A stretch of DNA of 64,000 nt, taken from NCBI RefSeq assembly GCF_011290485.1, contig NZ_CP048029.1, positions 558,001 through 622,000 on the forward strand, written 5' to 3'. The position numbers and the translations under genes are program-made. A model generated the notes under the pieces. It was given only the letters and a program-made list of their open reading frames with translations, had not been told where the DNA came from and searched no databases. Positions 28,703 to 39,837 of this stretch are shown here, in pieces; the first letter of the stretch is position 1, and each line of letters opens with the position of its first letter. The DNA is from Caldichromatium japonicum. GTDB lineage: Bacteria; Pseudomonadota; Gammaproteobacteria; Chromatiales; Chromatiaceae.

Positions 28703-28849
28703 TCAGCCAAGTGCATGCGTGACATAGTGCGGTAAGGGCAGGGGCCTCAGACTCCCGTTCGGCGCCGGATGGAGCGGGACAACTTCGGGTGCGGCACAGC
28801 CAACCAGGGTGTTCAGTGCCGTGAAACTGAGCAGGGACAGCAGGCGCAT
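28703..28849 (-). CDS. Small lipoprotein-like ORF
   Basis: A 48-aa frame beginning MRLLSLLSFTALNTLVGCAA: basic start, hydrophobic core and a lipobox LVGC. The remainder is Pro-rich (PLHPAPNGSLRPLPLP). Integrating conjugative elements often encode small lipoproteins near their transfer genes, so this may be one, possibly truncated. Short length keeps confidence low. Confidence 0.3.
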   Translation of the reverse strand: MRLLSLLSFTALNTLVGCAAPEVVPLHPAPNGSLRPLPLPHYVTHALG

Positions 28850-29020
28850 GTGGCCGATACTCCGCCAAGAGGACTGCGCGGGATCTTACCCAGCCGAGCT
28901 CCGCTTGACAGTCGAAAACGGTTTCCTGCCCAAAGGACCGTTTTGGCTGTCTCGGTCGATCAAGATCTGGTGTGATGCCGCCATGTTCGATGATTGAAAT
29001 CACACGGCGGCTCAATCCCC

Positions 29021-30060
29021 ATGCCGACCCTTCTGAACCGCTGCCGTTTGGCCTGGAGTTCGTTTCGTACCGGTGAATCCAGCCCCGATCCCGCCTCGGC
29101 TCCGGCGATCCTCTCAGCCGGTGTGCACGAGTCCGACATTCCGCGCTATCCGCCGTTCCTGCAGGGACTGCCGGTAGCCAATACCGCACAACTGCTGGCC
29201 ACGCAGTCGGAGCTGATCACCGCGCTGCAGGACGCGTTGGCGATGACCGATGACGACTACCAGACCCTGGTGTGTCCGCTCATCGAACCCTATGCCGCGT
29301 TCGTGCATCTGCTGCCGGCCTCCGAGACCCATCACCATCGCGGCGCCGGCGGACGTTTCGTCATGGTCTCGAGGTGGCGTTTCAGGCTGCGCGGTCCAGC
29401 CGCGGATGGCTGTTTGCCCTCGACCGCCAGCCACAGGAGCGCCGGGTGCTCGAACCGCGCTGGCAGCTGGCCGCCGCCGTCGTGGGTCTGCTGCACGACG
29501 TCGGCAAGCCCGTGGCCGATCTCCTGGTGCTCGACCGCGCCGGCACGACCCACTGGCAGCCGGTCGACGAGACCATTCTCGACTGGGCGAGCCGCGAGGG
29601 TGTGGAGCGCTACTTTCTGCGCTGGAACAGCCAGCGGCTGCATCAGGGTCAAGCGGTCTTCACCACCTCGGTCTTTCCACAGCTGATCCCACGCGCGCTG
29701 CGCCGCTGGCTGATGGAACCCGATCCCCTGGTCTGGTACAGCCTGGGCAGTGTGCTGGCCGGACGCGACGACCAGGCGCTGCTGGCCCAGCTGATGCGCG
29801 AGGCCGATCGTCTCAGTGTCGAGCAGGATCTGCGCGAGAACCGTCTGGACCCCGAGGCGCTCTCACTCGGTGTGCCGATCGAGCGCTACCTGATCGACAC
29901 CATGCGCGCGCTGCTGCGCGATGGCACCTGGGCGGTCAGCAGTCCCGGCGCGCGGGTGTGGGTGTTTGCCGACGGCGTGCATCTGGTCTGGCCCGAGAGC
30001 GCCCAGGATGTGGTGCAGCGGCTGGCCGAGGCGCTTCCGGAGCCGGGTCTGCGTGATAAG
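29021..30060 (+). pseudogene. MobH relaxase (TraI_2 domain) N-terminal part, frameshifted and truncated
   Basis: Frame 1 from MPTLLNRC (29021) encodes FLQGLPVANTAQLLATQSEL and ends in HHHRGAGG. A one-base loss near 29354 (GGA-C-GTTTCGT) shifts to a second frame continuing FRHGLEVAFQAARSSRGWLF, RWQLAAAVVGLLHDVGKPVA and GVERYFLRW. The three-His motif and the HD motif are the hallmarks of MobH relaxases of SXT/R391-like and related integrative elements. The C-terminal half is absent: at about 30050 the frame runs into TrbC sequence, so it cannot be a working relaxase. Confidence 0.78.
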
Positions 30061-30564
30061 GCAGTGCGGATTGAGGAGCGGGCGTTGCTGGAGGCGCGTC
30101 CTGACTGGCTCCAAATCCAGGAGCCGGCGGCCGCCCAGTGGGCGCGCGAGCTTGGTGCGCTGGAGGCGCTGAGGCCACCGTCCTGGATATCGCCGTCTGC
30201 GTCTGGTTTATCGGAGCCGGAACCGCCGTCCTGGACCGTCACCGTGCTGGCCTCGCGTGCCCTGGGTGAGGCGCAACTGCGTGAGCTCCTGGCGATGGCC
30301 GCCGGTCGGCCCGCCGTGCGGATCGTCTGGCGCGGCGTGGCCCTAGGCGAATCGCTGGGGGCCTTCCTGCGCTGGATCCAGACACCGCTGCGCGCGGCGC
30401 TGGCCAACCGCGAGGCGGACGCGGCTCCACGCCTCGAACTCGATCCGCGCCCGTTTCAAAACCCGCGGGTCGAAGTGGTGCCGACGCTGATCGTCACCGA
30501 TGGTGACGGAACGGAGTTGGCCCGTGTCAGCGGCCTCAGCGATCTGGACTGGATCCAGGCCTAG
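30061..30564 (+). pseudogene. trbC: TrbC-family pilus assembly protein, C-terminal part fused to MobH
   Basis: Continuous in frame with the relaxase fragment. It encodes SWTVTVLASRALGEAQLREL, VRIVWRGVALGESLGAF, LELDPRPFQNPRVEVVPTLI: the thioredoxin-like TrbC signature (RG, DPxxF, VPT). The signal peptide and N-terminus are missing. F-type TrbC is a periplasmic pilus-assembly factor next to traW. The junction marks a deletion that joined two distant transfer genes. Confidence 0.7.
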
Positions 30565-31152
30565 GTGCGCCAGGGGCGACGCGGGGATCTGGGCGTGCGC
30601 GGGCCAACGGTGGCCGTCAGCGAGCCGGATCTGATCGCTGAACTGCAACGGCGTCTGGCCGGGATCGACTGGGCGGCCGAGCGCGCGGCGGCCCGGGCGC
30701 GCTATTGGGAGCGGGCGGCCCCGATCGAGCGCCTGACGGCCGAGCAGCCGCGCGAGCGCCGTCTCGACCTGACGCTCGAAGCCCAGGCCAATGTCCACCT
30801 TCCCGATGGCACGCGCGTGATCCGTGCCGGCGCGCGTGTCGATCCACTGGCGATCCGGCCGTTTCGTCAGCAGCTGTTCATCTTCGATGCCACCGACCCG
30901 CGTCAGATCGCTGATGTGGCTCGGCAGGGCGCGGCCAGTCGCACCGAGGGACGCCTGCCACTCTATCTGGTCATACGTCTCGATCGCGCCGCCGGCTGGG
31001 CCGGCTACCGCACCGTCCAGGCCGCGCTCGGGGATCCGCTGTATCTGCTTACTCCCGATGTGGCGCAGCGTTTCCAGATCGAACGGGTGCCGGCGCGGGT
31101 CGAGGCACGGCGGGACGCCCTAGTCGTGGTCGAATGGCCGCCGGAGGGCTGA
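30565..31152 (+). CDS. traW: Conjugative transfer protein TraW
   Basis: A 195-aa protein starting at GTG directly after the trbC stop. TraW features: ARYWERAAPIERLTAEQPRE, VHLPDGTRVIRAGARVDPL, RQQLFIFDATDPRQIADVA and RFQIERVPARVEARRDALVV. F-type TraW acts in the periplasm in pilus assembly. No signal peptide is seen at this start, in keeping with TrbC-TraW fusion arrangements in some integrative elements. The gene itself shows no lesion. Confidence 0.78.
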   Translation: MRQGRRGDLGVRGPTVAVSEPDLIAELQRRLAGIDWAAERAAARARYWERAAPIERLTAEQPRERRLDLTLEAQANVHLPDGTRVIRAGARVDPLAIRPFRQQLFIFDATDPRQIADVARQGAASRTEGRLPLYLVIRLDRAAGWAGYRTVQAALGDPLYLLTPDVAQRFQIERVPARVEARRDALVVVEWPPEG

Positions 31153-31154
31153 GG

Positions 31155-32213
31155 ATGGCTGGTATGCTCAATGCGGCTGTCAGGTGGACGGCGGCGGTGC
31201 TCGGACTGCTCCTGGCGCTTGTGCCGGCGGTGCACGCCGAAGCGGACACCACGACAGGGCTGGGCAACGCCGTCTGCCCCGACGCCGAACTGCTCGGTCC
31301 CAAGCTCATCACCGACATCTGCTGGAGTTGTCTGTTTCCGCTGCGCATCGCCGGCGCGCCGATCGGTAGCGGCCCGGTCCCGAGCGGGGCCAGTACCCAG
31401 GCGCTGTGCGCCTGTCCCGACCCGGCTGGGCTGCCGAGTCCCGGGGTGGTGATCGGGATGTGGGAACGGGCGCGGATCGTCGAGCTGGTGCGGGTGCCCG
31501 GCTGTCTGCCGGCGCTGAACGGCGCCCGGCTCGATCTGGGCGCCTGGCGCACGCTCGGCACGCCGGGGCAGGCAACCTACGACGGCTCCGACAAGGCGTT
31601 CTACAACTACCACTACTACGCCTTCCCGTTGCTGGTGATGCTCGATCTGTTCTTTCCCGATCGCTGCAACGTCGATCACCTGACCGACTTCGACCTGCTC
31701 TATCTCTCGGAGCTGGATCCGACCTGTGACAACGATGAGCTCGCCTTCTTCACCAACCCGGAAGCGGCGTTCGTGGCCAACCCGGTGGCTCAAGCCGCCT
31801 GTCTGGTCGATGCGGCCTCGGCGACCAGGGTGCAGAAGCCCCTGGATGAACTGTTCTTGTGTGCCGGGGCCTGGGACGGACTCTATCCCTTCACCGGGCG
31901 CGTGCCGACCCTCAACGGCCGCCCGTCGGAGATGAGTCTGGCCGGCGCGCGGGTGCTGGCCGCGCTGCACCGGCGGGGACTGGCCCGTCAGACCGTCGGC
32001 GATGACGCGCTGTGCGAGGCCCCCTTCGCACTGATGCTGCCCAAGACCCAGTACCGACTGTCGCAGTTTTACCCGCGCCCGGAGGCCAACTCCAACCACG
32101 TCATCGGCGAGAGCGAGCTGCGCTGGGGCTTGGGGCGCAACGTGCCGGGGATCGGCGAGGACCATCTGTACCTGATCTGGCGCTGGCATGATTGCTGTCT
32201 CACCTGGTTATAA
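31155..32213 (+). CDS. traU: Conjugative transfer protein TraU
   Basis: A 352-aa exported protein with an N-terminal signal peptide (about 8-28, LGLLLALVPAVHA). The family blocks are ITDICWSCLFPLRIAG, CPDPAGLPSPGVVIGMWE, YHYYAFPLLVMLDLFFPDRC, FLCAGAWDGLYPFTG and YRLSQFYPRPEANSNHVIGE, with many conserved Cys. TraU is needed for DNA transfer in F-type systems. It lies 2 bp after traW and looks intact. Confidence 0.88.
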   Translation: MAGMLNAAVRWTAAVLGLLLALVPAVHAEADTTTGLGNAVCPDAELLGPKLITDICWSCLFPLRIAGAPIGSGPVPSGASTQALCACPDPAGLPSPGVVIGMWERARIVELVRVPGCLPALNGARLDLGAWRTLGTPGQATYDGSDKAFYNYHYYAFPLLVMLDLFFPDRCNVDHLTDFDLLYLSELDPTCDNDELAFFTNPEAAFVANPVAQAACLVDAASATRVQKPLDELFLCAGAWDGLYPFTGRVPTLNGRPSEMSLAGARVLAALHRRGLARQTVGDDALCEAPFALMLPKTQYRLSQFYPRPEANSNHVIGESELRWGLGRNVPGIGEDHLYLIWRWHDCCLTWL

Positions 32214-34600
32214 GCCGTCGGAGCTGCCGGGCGTGGGCGCGGCGAGGCTGGGGCGAACCGCCACCCGCGGGCTGGTCGGGCTCCTGGTCCTGGCGATCAG
32301 CTGGACCCCCTGGGCGCTGGTGTGGGGTGATGACCTGCACCGGGCGCTCGACTTCGATCAGGCCGCCGGTGACGGACAGGCGCTGGGGACAGCGCTCGGA
32401 ACCGATCCGGACCGTCTGGCCCCGTTCGAGCAGCCGGACGACTACCGGGTCTACTTTCCAGGGGCCGAGACCGGTACGATCACGGACTGGACCGTGCTCT
32501 ACGGGAATCCCGCCGCGCTCGAAGCCGCCGGTCTCCAGACGCAACAGGATCTGGTGGACACGCCCTATGCCGAGCCTCCCCCACCGGCCAGGCCTACCAG
32601 ACCCTGCTGGAGCCGCTCGACCGACCGCGCCCCGACCTGAGCGCCGATCCGCTGTGGGACTTCACCAACGCCACGGTCAGTGCCCTGGACGACTTCACCG
32701 CCACCTATGCCGACTGCACCTGGAAGACGACCTTCCTCGATCGCCCGCGCACGGTGCACGTCACCGACTATGAAGCCTGTCTGATCCCGGACACCGATCA
32801 GCCCCGGTTCCGCTGCACCACCACGCGCACGCTGGAGGCCACCGTGCACTGGGATCCGGTCACGGTCGGCACCGATCCTGAGACCGGAGAGCCGATCATC
32901 GATTATGTCCGCCGGGTCGAGAAGCGCACCGACCGCTGGGACTGGGCCTCGAGCACCTGTCAGGAGACGATCAATGCCCGGCTGATAGACGGTTTCTGCC
33001 GCAGCACCACCACCTGCACGTCCAATCCCGACGCGGCCTGTGTCGCCGTGCCCGGCGGGGAATTGTGCGGGAGCGAACTGATGGCGCCGCCCTATCACGG
33101 GGAGACGGGGAACGAACCCTGGGAGCCGTTCTCCGGCATTGGCGCCGCCTGTATGCAGGTGAGCGTTGCGCTCGACTGCACCAGTTTCAACCAGGGCCGG
33201 ATGGAGTGCTGGAACGATCTCGAGGGGGTGGAGCACTGTCCCGACAATCCCGGCGATCTGGACAACTGCATGGCGCTTGACGCCGATCCCAACTGCCGCC
33301 GGGTCAGCCGCCAGTGTGCTGAGGCGGCCACCGGGCGCTCCGGGGTGTGCTATGTCGATCAGGTGGTCTATGACTGCGGCGCCAACGCAGGAGATCACCG
33401 GGATCGAGCGTACCGACGAACTCGACTGCGGCGGCGAGATCCGCTGTCTGGGGGAGGACTGTGTGGCGATCGAACCCGAGTCCTCAGACAACTTCGACGA
33501 AGCGGTGGCCGCGCTCCACGCCGCCGAGCTGGTTGCGCTGGATGCCGACTGCACCAGCGAAGGCTGCGCGGTGTTCAAGGGTGAGGCGCTGGAGTGCAAG
33601 CGCGCCGTGGGCGGGATCGTCAACTGCTGCGAGCGTCCGGACGGCGTCTCGCTCGGGCTGTATCTGCAATTGATGTTCTCGGTGGCCAAGCTCGACAGTG
33701 TCACCATGTCCTTGGTGAAAGCCGGCGTGTCCAATCCCGCCTTCGTGGCCTGGGAGACGCTGCGCTCGCCGCTGGTCGATACCGGGGGCGCGGTCAAGGA
33801 CGCCTTCACCTCGGCAGTGAACAACATCACCGGCAACGCCACGGCGCTGACGACCGAGGCGGCCAAGCAGGGCCTGATCGCCCGCTTCAAGCAGGCGCTG
33901 CTGCAACAGACGGCGCAATGGACAGCCCAGACCTTCGGGCCGCAGGCCGCCAATGCGCTGTTCATCGACGCTGGCGGCGGGGTGGCAGTAGCCGCCGACG
34001 GCACGGTGGCCGCCAATGTGGCGCTCAACCCCGCCATCACGGTGGTGATCCAGTGGGTGATGTGGGCCTATCTGATCTATTCCATCGTCATGATCCTGAT
34101 CCTGATCCGGCTGATCTGGGAGTGCACTGAGGACGAGTTCACCCTTGGCGTGCAGCGCGAGCTCAAGGCCTGTCATCGGGTCGGCTCCTACTGCCGCAAG
34201 AGCGTTTTTGGCGCCTGTATCGAGAGCCGCGACAGCTACTGCTGCTTCAACTCGCCGCTGTCGCGGATCCTGAACGAACAGCTGCGCGGCCCGGCCGGAC
34301 TCGGCAGCTATGGACGGGCCAAAACCCCAACTGCACCGGGATCCCGATTGCGGCCCTGGCCGAAGTCGACTGGAGTCAGGTGGACCTCTCCAAATGGCTG
34401 ACGATGCTCACTGAGGCGGATTTGATCCTGACCACCACCGGACTGGATGTGACGACACTGACCGAAGGGTCGGGCAACAGTACCGCTGAGCGGCTGGAGG
34501 ATCTGCGTGAGGTGCAGACTGTGGGGGAGGCCAATCGGGCGGCCGAGGCGCAGGGGGGGCGGAGACACTGGAGGGATTGCCGAGGCCGATGGAGGCGATC
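32188..34600 (+). pseudogene. traN: TraN mating-pair stabilisation protein, three frameshifts
   Basis: A Cys-rich outer-membrane TraN homologue spread over four frame segments. It begins MIAVSPGYKP at 32188 (overlapping traU). Shift 1 is at about 32577-32583 in a C-run (CCTCCCCCACC), after which TGQAYQTLLEPL continues. Shift 2 is at about 33385-33391 (an extra base before ACGCAGGAG). Shift 3 is at about 34320 in GCCAAAACCCC. Downstream text such as CCERPDGVSLGLYLQLMFSV, QTAQWTAQTFGPQAANALFI and SIVMILILIRLIWECTEDEF is typical TraN. Each shift is one base. Either the gene is dead or these homopolymers were misread. Confidence 0.82.
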
Positions 34601-34882
34601 CCATGAGTGGTGTACGTGGAGATCACCGTGGTGACGCTATGAGCGGATTGCTTCGGCAAGCCATCGTTGCGTTCACCCTGTAACCTTTTCTCAGCCAATG
34701 CCGTGATCGGTAGCTGGCAGAGGTGTCTCGTAACGCCGCCTCCGAGAAACCCGGCGCAGCCCACGGCTGGCCTTACCCATAGCGTCTGGGATGGGATAAT
34801 CGCACAGATTTTGCTCTGCCTCCTCGCGCGCGATCCCTGACGTCGTCGACCAACAGCCTTGCAACGGCACTTTACATCCGTC
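34601..34882. other. No recognisable gene; right edge of transfer-gene remnant
   Basis: Short start-like frames (an ATG at 34603 reading MSGVRGDHRGDAMSGLLRQA, stop at 34682) may be the truncated start of the next transfer gene. Beyond it nothing is recognised until the sensor kinase, so the element appears to end here. Confidence 0.3.
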
Positions 34883-37800
34883 ATGGATGGCTCCCTTCGC
34901 GCCCTGAAGACAGCCCCCACTGAACGAGGAGTAGCGTCCATTCATCCCCATTCGCATCGCGGCGTCAAACCGGTTCTGTCGTTCCTGATTTCCCGGCTGA
35001 CCGTGGGCGTTCAAGCCCTGTTCCGGGTCGGTCAGCGGACGAACCGCCTGCGCACCGAACAGGAGCGATTCCAACAGGCGTTGGCCCGCGCGCAGCAGTC
35101 CGAAGAGTTCTATCGTGCCGTGTTTGCCGATGCACCGCTCGGGATGGCGCTCACGGATACGCACAGCGGGCGCTTTCGGGAATTCAACGATCGCTTTTCC
35201 GCGATCGCCGGCTGGACGCACGAGGAGTTGTCCCAGCTCGACTGGATGGCCTTCACCCACCCCGACGACTTGCAGGCCGACTGCGATCATCTAGCGCGCT
35301 TGCGTCGCGGAGAATGCGACAGTTTCCATATGAGGAAGCGCTATATCCGCTCGGATGGCTCGATCGCCTGGGTTCACCTCACTTTAGCCCGCGTGTCCCT
35401 GACCGTCGACCAGCATCCCCATCACCTTGCCCTGATCGAGGACATCACCGAGCACCGGGAAACCGAAGAGCGGCTGCGCTGCATCACCGATCTGGCCCAC
35501 GACGCCATTCTCATGGTCGATCCGGCCGGAGCCATCACCTATTGGAATCGGGCCGCCACCACGATTCTCGGGTATTCGGCGACCGAGGCGCTGGGACAGA
35601 ACCTGCATCGCCTGCTCGCGCCGGAACGCTATCTCGGCGCGCATCATGCGGCTTTTCCGCAGTTTCAGCGGACCGGTCAGGGCGCGGCGATCGGTCACAC
35701 CGTCGAACTGTTCGCCAAGCATCAGGACGGCCGGGAGATCGCGATCGAGTTGTCGCTGTCGGCCGTGGCCCTGAAGGACGGCTGGAACGCTGTCGGCATC
35801 ATTCGCGACATCTCCGCGCGTAAACGCCTGGAGGCCGCCTTGAGTGCCAGCGAAGAGCGTCTGCGTCTGGCGCTGGAGGCCAGCCGCGAGGGCGTGTGGG
35901 AGTGTGATCTGTCGACGGACACGGCGATTGCCAATGACCAATGGTTCGTGCAACTCGGCTATGCGCCCAACGCGATCGAGCCGACGTGCGCGCTCTGGAA
36001 GCGACACATCCACCCCGATGACGTCGAGGCCGTGGTGCGCCGTCTCGATGACTATCTGCAGGAGCGCACGCCACGCTATTGCAGTAACTACCGCATCGTC
36101 ACAGCGGCCGGCGAGCGCCGCTGGCATCGATGCACGGGCACGATCGTGGCGCGGGACGCCCATGGCCAGCCGGTGCGCCTCATCGGCACCAATACGGACA
36201 TCACCGAGCAGCGCGCCGCCATGGAACAAGTCAAGGCCGCCCACGACCGGCGCAAACTCGCCGAAGAGGATCTGCGTGCGGCCAAACAGGCCGCCGATGA
36301 CGCCAATTTGGCCAAGAGTGCGTTCCTGGCCCACATGGCCCATGAACTGCGCACACCACTGAACGCCATACTGGGCCTGGCGCAAGTGCTGGAGCGCTTG
36401 GCCCTGGCCCCCGAGCCGCAGGCCCTGGTGCAGAAGATGCGTCTGGCCGGCGGGGCCATGTTGCAGATCGGTAACGACATCCTCGATCTGGCCAAGATCG
36501 AGGCCAACCAGCTCGGACTCGCGGCCCGTCCATGTCGGCTGTCCCAAGTGCTGACACGCCTGGAGGCCTTGCAGGGCGAGGCGGCGCGGGCCAAGGTCCT
36601 GCGTCTGGAGATCGCGCCACTCCCCGCGTTGGATGGGCCGCCGCTGTGCTGGCCGATCCGCAGCGGTTGGAGCAGATCCTGCTCAACCTGGTGAGCAATG
36701 CGCTCAAGTTTACTGACCAGGGCGTGATTCGCGTCCAGGTCGAGGCGTGCGCCCTCACCGAGGCGCAGGTCAGGCTGCGCTTCGGGGTCAGCGGCACCGC
36801 GATCGGCATCGCGCCCGAGGCCCAGGAACGTTTGTTCATCCCCTTCACCCAGGCCGATGCCAGCATCACCCGCCGTTTCGGCGGCACCGGACTGGGGCTG
36901 TCGATCAGCAAGCGTCTGGTCGAGCTCATGGGCGGCGCCATCGGGGTCGAGAGCCGTGAAGGCGGGGGCAGCACCTTCTGGTTCGAGCTGGAGGCGCCAC
37001 GCGCCCGCATGGACGATACACCGCTCGCCACCCCGTCGAGCGCCCTGGCCCGCGGGTCGCGGCTGGCGGGCTGGCATGTTCTGGCCGTCGACGACAATCC
37101 GCTGAATCTGGAGGTGGTTGAACGGTTGCTGGCCCTGGAGGGTGCCAGCACTACCCTGGCGGGCGACGGTCAACAGGCCCTGGAGCGACTGCGCGCTCGA
37201 CCCGAGCACTTTGAAGCTGTCCTGATGGACATCCAGATGCCGGTGATGGACGAACTGCGCGCCACCCAAGCGATCCGTCGGGAGCTGAATCTGCCCCAAC
37301 TGCCGGTGATCGCCCTGACTGCCGGCGTAATGCGCGAGGAACGGCAACGCGCCCTGGAGGCCGGAGTCGATGACGTGCTCGCCAAACCCGTGGAACTGGA
37401 GCAACTGGTCGAGGTACTGACGCGGCGGGGGCGGTCGTCGGCTCCCGAAAGATTGTCTCAGAAATTGGACGACAGGACTCCGGCGCCCCACGCGCGGCAG
37501 AACATTCCGGGGTTCGATCCCGAACGCCTGTTCCAGCTCTGCCAGGACGATGCGGTTGCGAGGCGGTGTCTGCTGACGGGTTTTCTGGCCGACGCGACCG
37601 AGATTCCGCTCTTGGTCCGCGCCGACCTGGACCAGGGCGCAAACGAGGCGGCAATCGCGCACCTGCATCGCCTGCGGGGGCCGCCGCGAATCTGGGTGCC
37701 TCGGCGCTCGCCCGCCGCGCCCAGGAGCTGGAGGACGCGCTGTTGGCGGGGCTTCGGAGGTGGCTGAGCTGTTCGAGTCGTTCAGCGCGGAGGGAGAGGC

Positions 37801-38092
37801 GCTATTTCGCGCTGTCACCGCATATTTGGCCAAATATGATCCAGTCCCGCCTCATTCGCTGACCGCCGGACACGCAACTTCATTGGACGATTCTAGGCTC
37901 AGCACGCTGAGAGCGGCCTTGATTGCGCATCGGCCCAGACCGGCACGGCATCTGTTTGCAGAACTGGCACCCGACATCGAACGTATGCACGGAAGCCACA
38001 GGCGGCAGGACCTGGCGTCCGCCCTGGATGACCTGCGCTTCGATGAAGCGCTCGACGTGTTGGACGATTGCCAGAAACGCTCTGGTCAGTGA
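34883..38092 (+). pseudogene. PAS-containing hybrid sensor histidine kinase with HPt, frameshifted
   Basis: Order in the conceptual protein: N-terminal helix; three PAS domains (about residues 70-195, 205-325 and 335-460 from 34883); HisKA with phosphorylated His in AHMAHELRTPLNAILG; HATPase with LLNLVSNALKFTDQG and GGTGLGLSISKRL; REC with LAVDDNPLNLEVV, Asp in VLMDIQMPVMDEL and LAKPVE; HPt with HRLRG-AAANLGASAL. One-base shifts lie at about 36635-36650 (before VLADPQRLEQ), 37676-37680 (GGGGG run within the HPt His motif) and about 37750-37760. As read it is not translatable as one kinase. BarA/ArcB-like architecture. Confidence 0.82.
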
Positions 38093-38117
38093 CCAGCCCG
38101 GCGCCCGTACCGTCTTC

Positions 38118-39837
38118 TCACTCCAGCAGTCGGCCCAATCCCTCCACGCCCACCGGCAGCTCCATCACCCAGGGCACCAGGACGCTACGGCGTCCCGGAA
38201 CCTCGCTCACGCGGCGGATGAACTCGGCCTCGGTCGCGCGCCGCTGGGCGAGCACCGGATGACGGGTGCCGCTGGTCTGGAGACTCTGGTTGATAATCCA
38301 GCCATAGGGTTCGATGCCAGCGCGCTGGAGGTCGGCGGCCAGACGCTCGGCCTCGATGACCGGTGTGGCCTCGGCCAATGTCACGATCAGCACCCGGCAG
38401 AACGCCGGATCGCGCAGACGCGGCAGCAGGCGACGCACCGACTCGGGCAGCTCGCCCTGGGTGCGGCTGACCTCACGGTGATAGGCCTCGGCGGTGTCGA
38501 GCAGCAGCAGGGTGTGCCCGGTGGGCGCGGTGTCGAGCACGACGAAGCCGTCCCGGCCGCCGTCGACGGCGCGGGCGAAGGCGCGAAACACTGAGATCTC
38601 CTCGGTGCAGGGCGAGCGCAGATCCTCCTCCAGCAGGGCGCGGCCGTTGGCGTCGAGTCCGGCGCCGGCCGTCTCCAGCACCTCGGCCCGGTAGGCAGCG
38701 ACCTCAGCTTCTGGGTCGATACGGCTGACGGTCAGGTTCGGCACGCCCGAGCCGATGGCCTCGGCCACATGCGCGGCCGGGTCGGTGGTCGAGAGATGCA
38801 CCGGATGACCGCGCCGGGCCAGTCCGAGTGCCAGGGCCGCCGCCAGGGTGGTCTTGCCGACACCAGCCCTGCGCGGCCAGCGTATCGAGCAGTCCGGCGA
38901 GCCGTTCCGGGCACGCGCCGTCGGATTCGGCCATGACCGGCATCGGGCCGGCCGCCTCCGGATCGGCCAGACGGCGCAAGGCCGCCAGTCCCAGGGTGGC
39001 GATCGGCAGCAGCGGTGTGGTGGTCTGCGGGAGCCGGGCGAGACTGTCCGACATTTCAGCCAGAGCCGCCGCGCCGCGTTGCGCCATCGCCTGAGCGATG
39101 GGGTCGTCCGAGTCTCCGGCATCGAGCACGCCGTTGAGCGCCAGATGCAGATTGCGCACGCCCAGCGCCTCCAACTCGCCACGGGTGCGCTCGGCCTCGC
39201 GCAGGGCGGCGGCCTCGGGACGGCTGACCAGCACCAAACTGGTTTCGCTGGGGTCGGAGAGGCGCGCCAGGGTCGCGGCATAGAGCGCCTTCTGTTGCTC
39301 CAGACCGGCGAGCGGTCCCAGACAGGAGGCGCCGCCGGTCGCCGAACCGATGAACTCGCTCCAGGCCGAGGGCAGGGTCAGCAGCCGTAGCGTATGACCG
39401 GTGGGGGCGGTGTCGAAGAGGACATGATCAAAGTCGGCGGTCGCCTCCGGTGCGCCGAGCAGCTTGGAGAACTCGTCGAAGGCGGCGATCTCCACCGTGC
39501 AGGCACCCGAGAACTGCTCCCCCATGCTGGCGATGGCCGCTGCCGGCAGGAGTCCCCGATAGGGCGCGACCATACGCTCGCGATACTCACGCGCCGCTGC
39601 CTCGTGGTTGATGTTGAGGGCGAACAGCCCCGGCGCGCCGGGGATGGCGGTCTGCGTCTGGCCGAGCGCGACCCCGAGCACGTCATCCAGATTGGATGCC
39701 GGATCGGTGCTCACCAGCAACACGCGCCGCCCGGCGTCGGCCAGCGCCAGTCCGGTGGCGCAGGCGAGCGAGGTCTTGCCCACGCCACCCTTGCCCGTGA
39801 AGAAGAGATGGCGGGTGCGGGTTTCTGGAAGCGCCAT
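38118..39837 (-). pseudogene. arsA: Arsenite-pump ATPase ArsA with deletion between halves
   Basis: The first half (from MALPETRTRHLFF, 39837) has a full P-loop FFTGKGGVGKTS, STDPASNLDDVLG and FDTAPTGHTLRLL. The second half in another frame has AGVGKTTLAAALALGLARRG, STTDPAAHVAEA and LDTAPTGHTLLLLDTAEAYH. At about 38868 the linker and the GKG of the second P-loop are missing (AAQG joins AGVGKTT) with a net frame change, so the two ATP sites are no longer in one chain. ArsA is normally about 580 aa and drives arsenite export with ArsB/Acr3. Its ATG overlaps the arsD stop (TGATG). Confidence 0.85.

Noticed and set aside
28514-28735. 73-aa plus-strand ORF at the left edge of the conjugative remnant
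   Set aside because: No family resemblance, ribosome-binding site or neighbour logic; mentioned only within the intergenic note.
34691-35290. Minus-strand ORF of about 199 aa across the kinase start
   Set aside because: It overlaps the well-supported kinase coding frame antisense and shows no recognisable domain.
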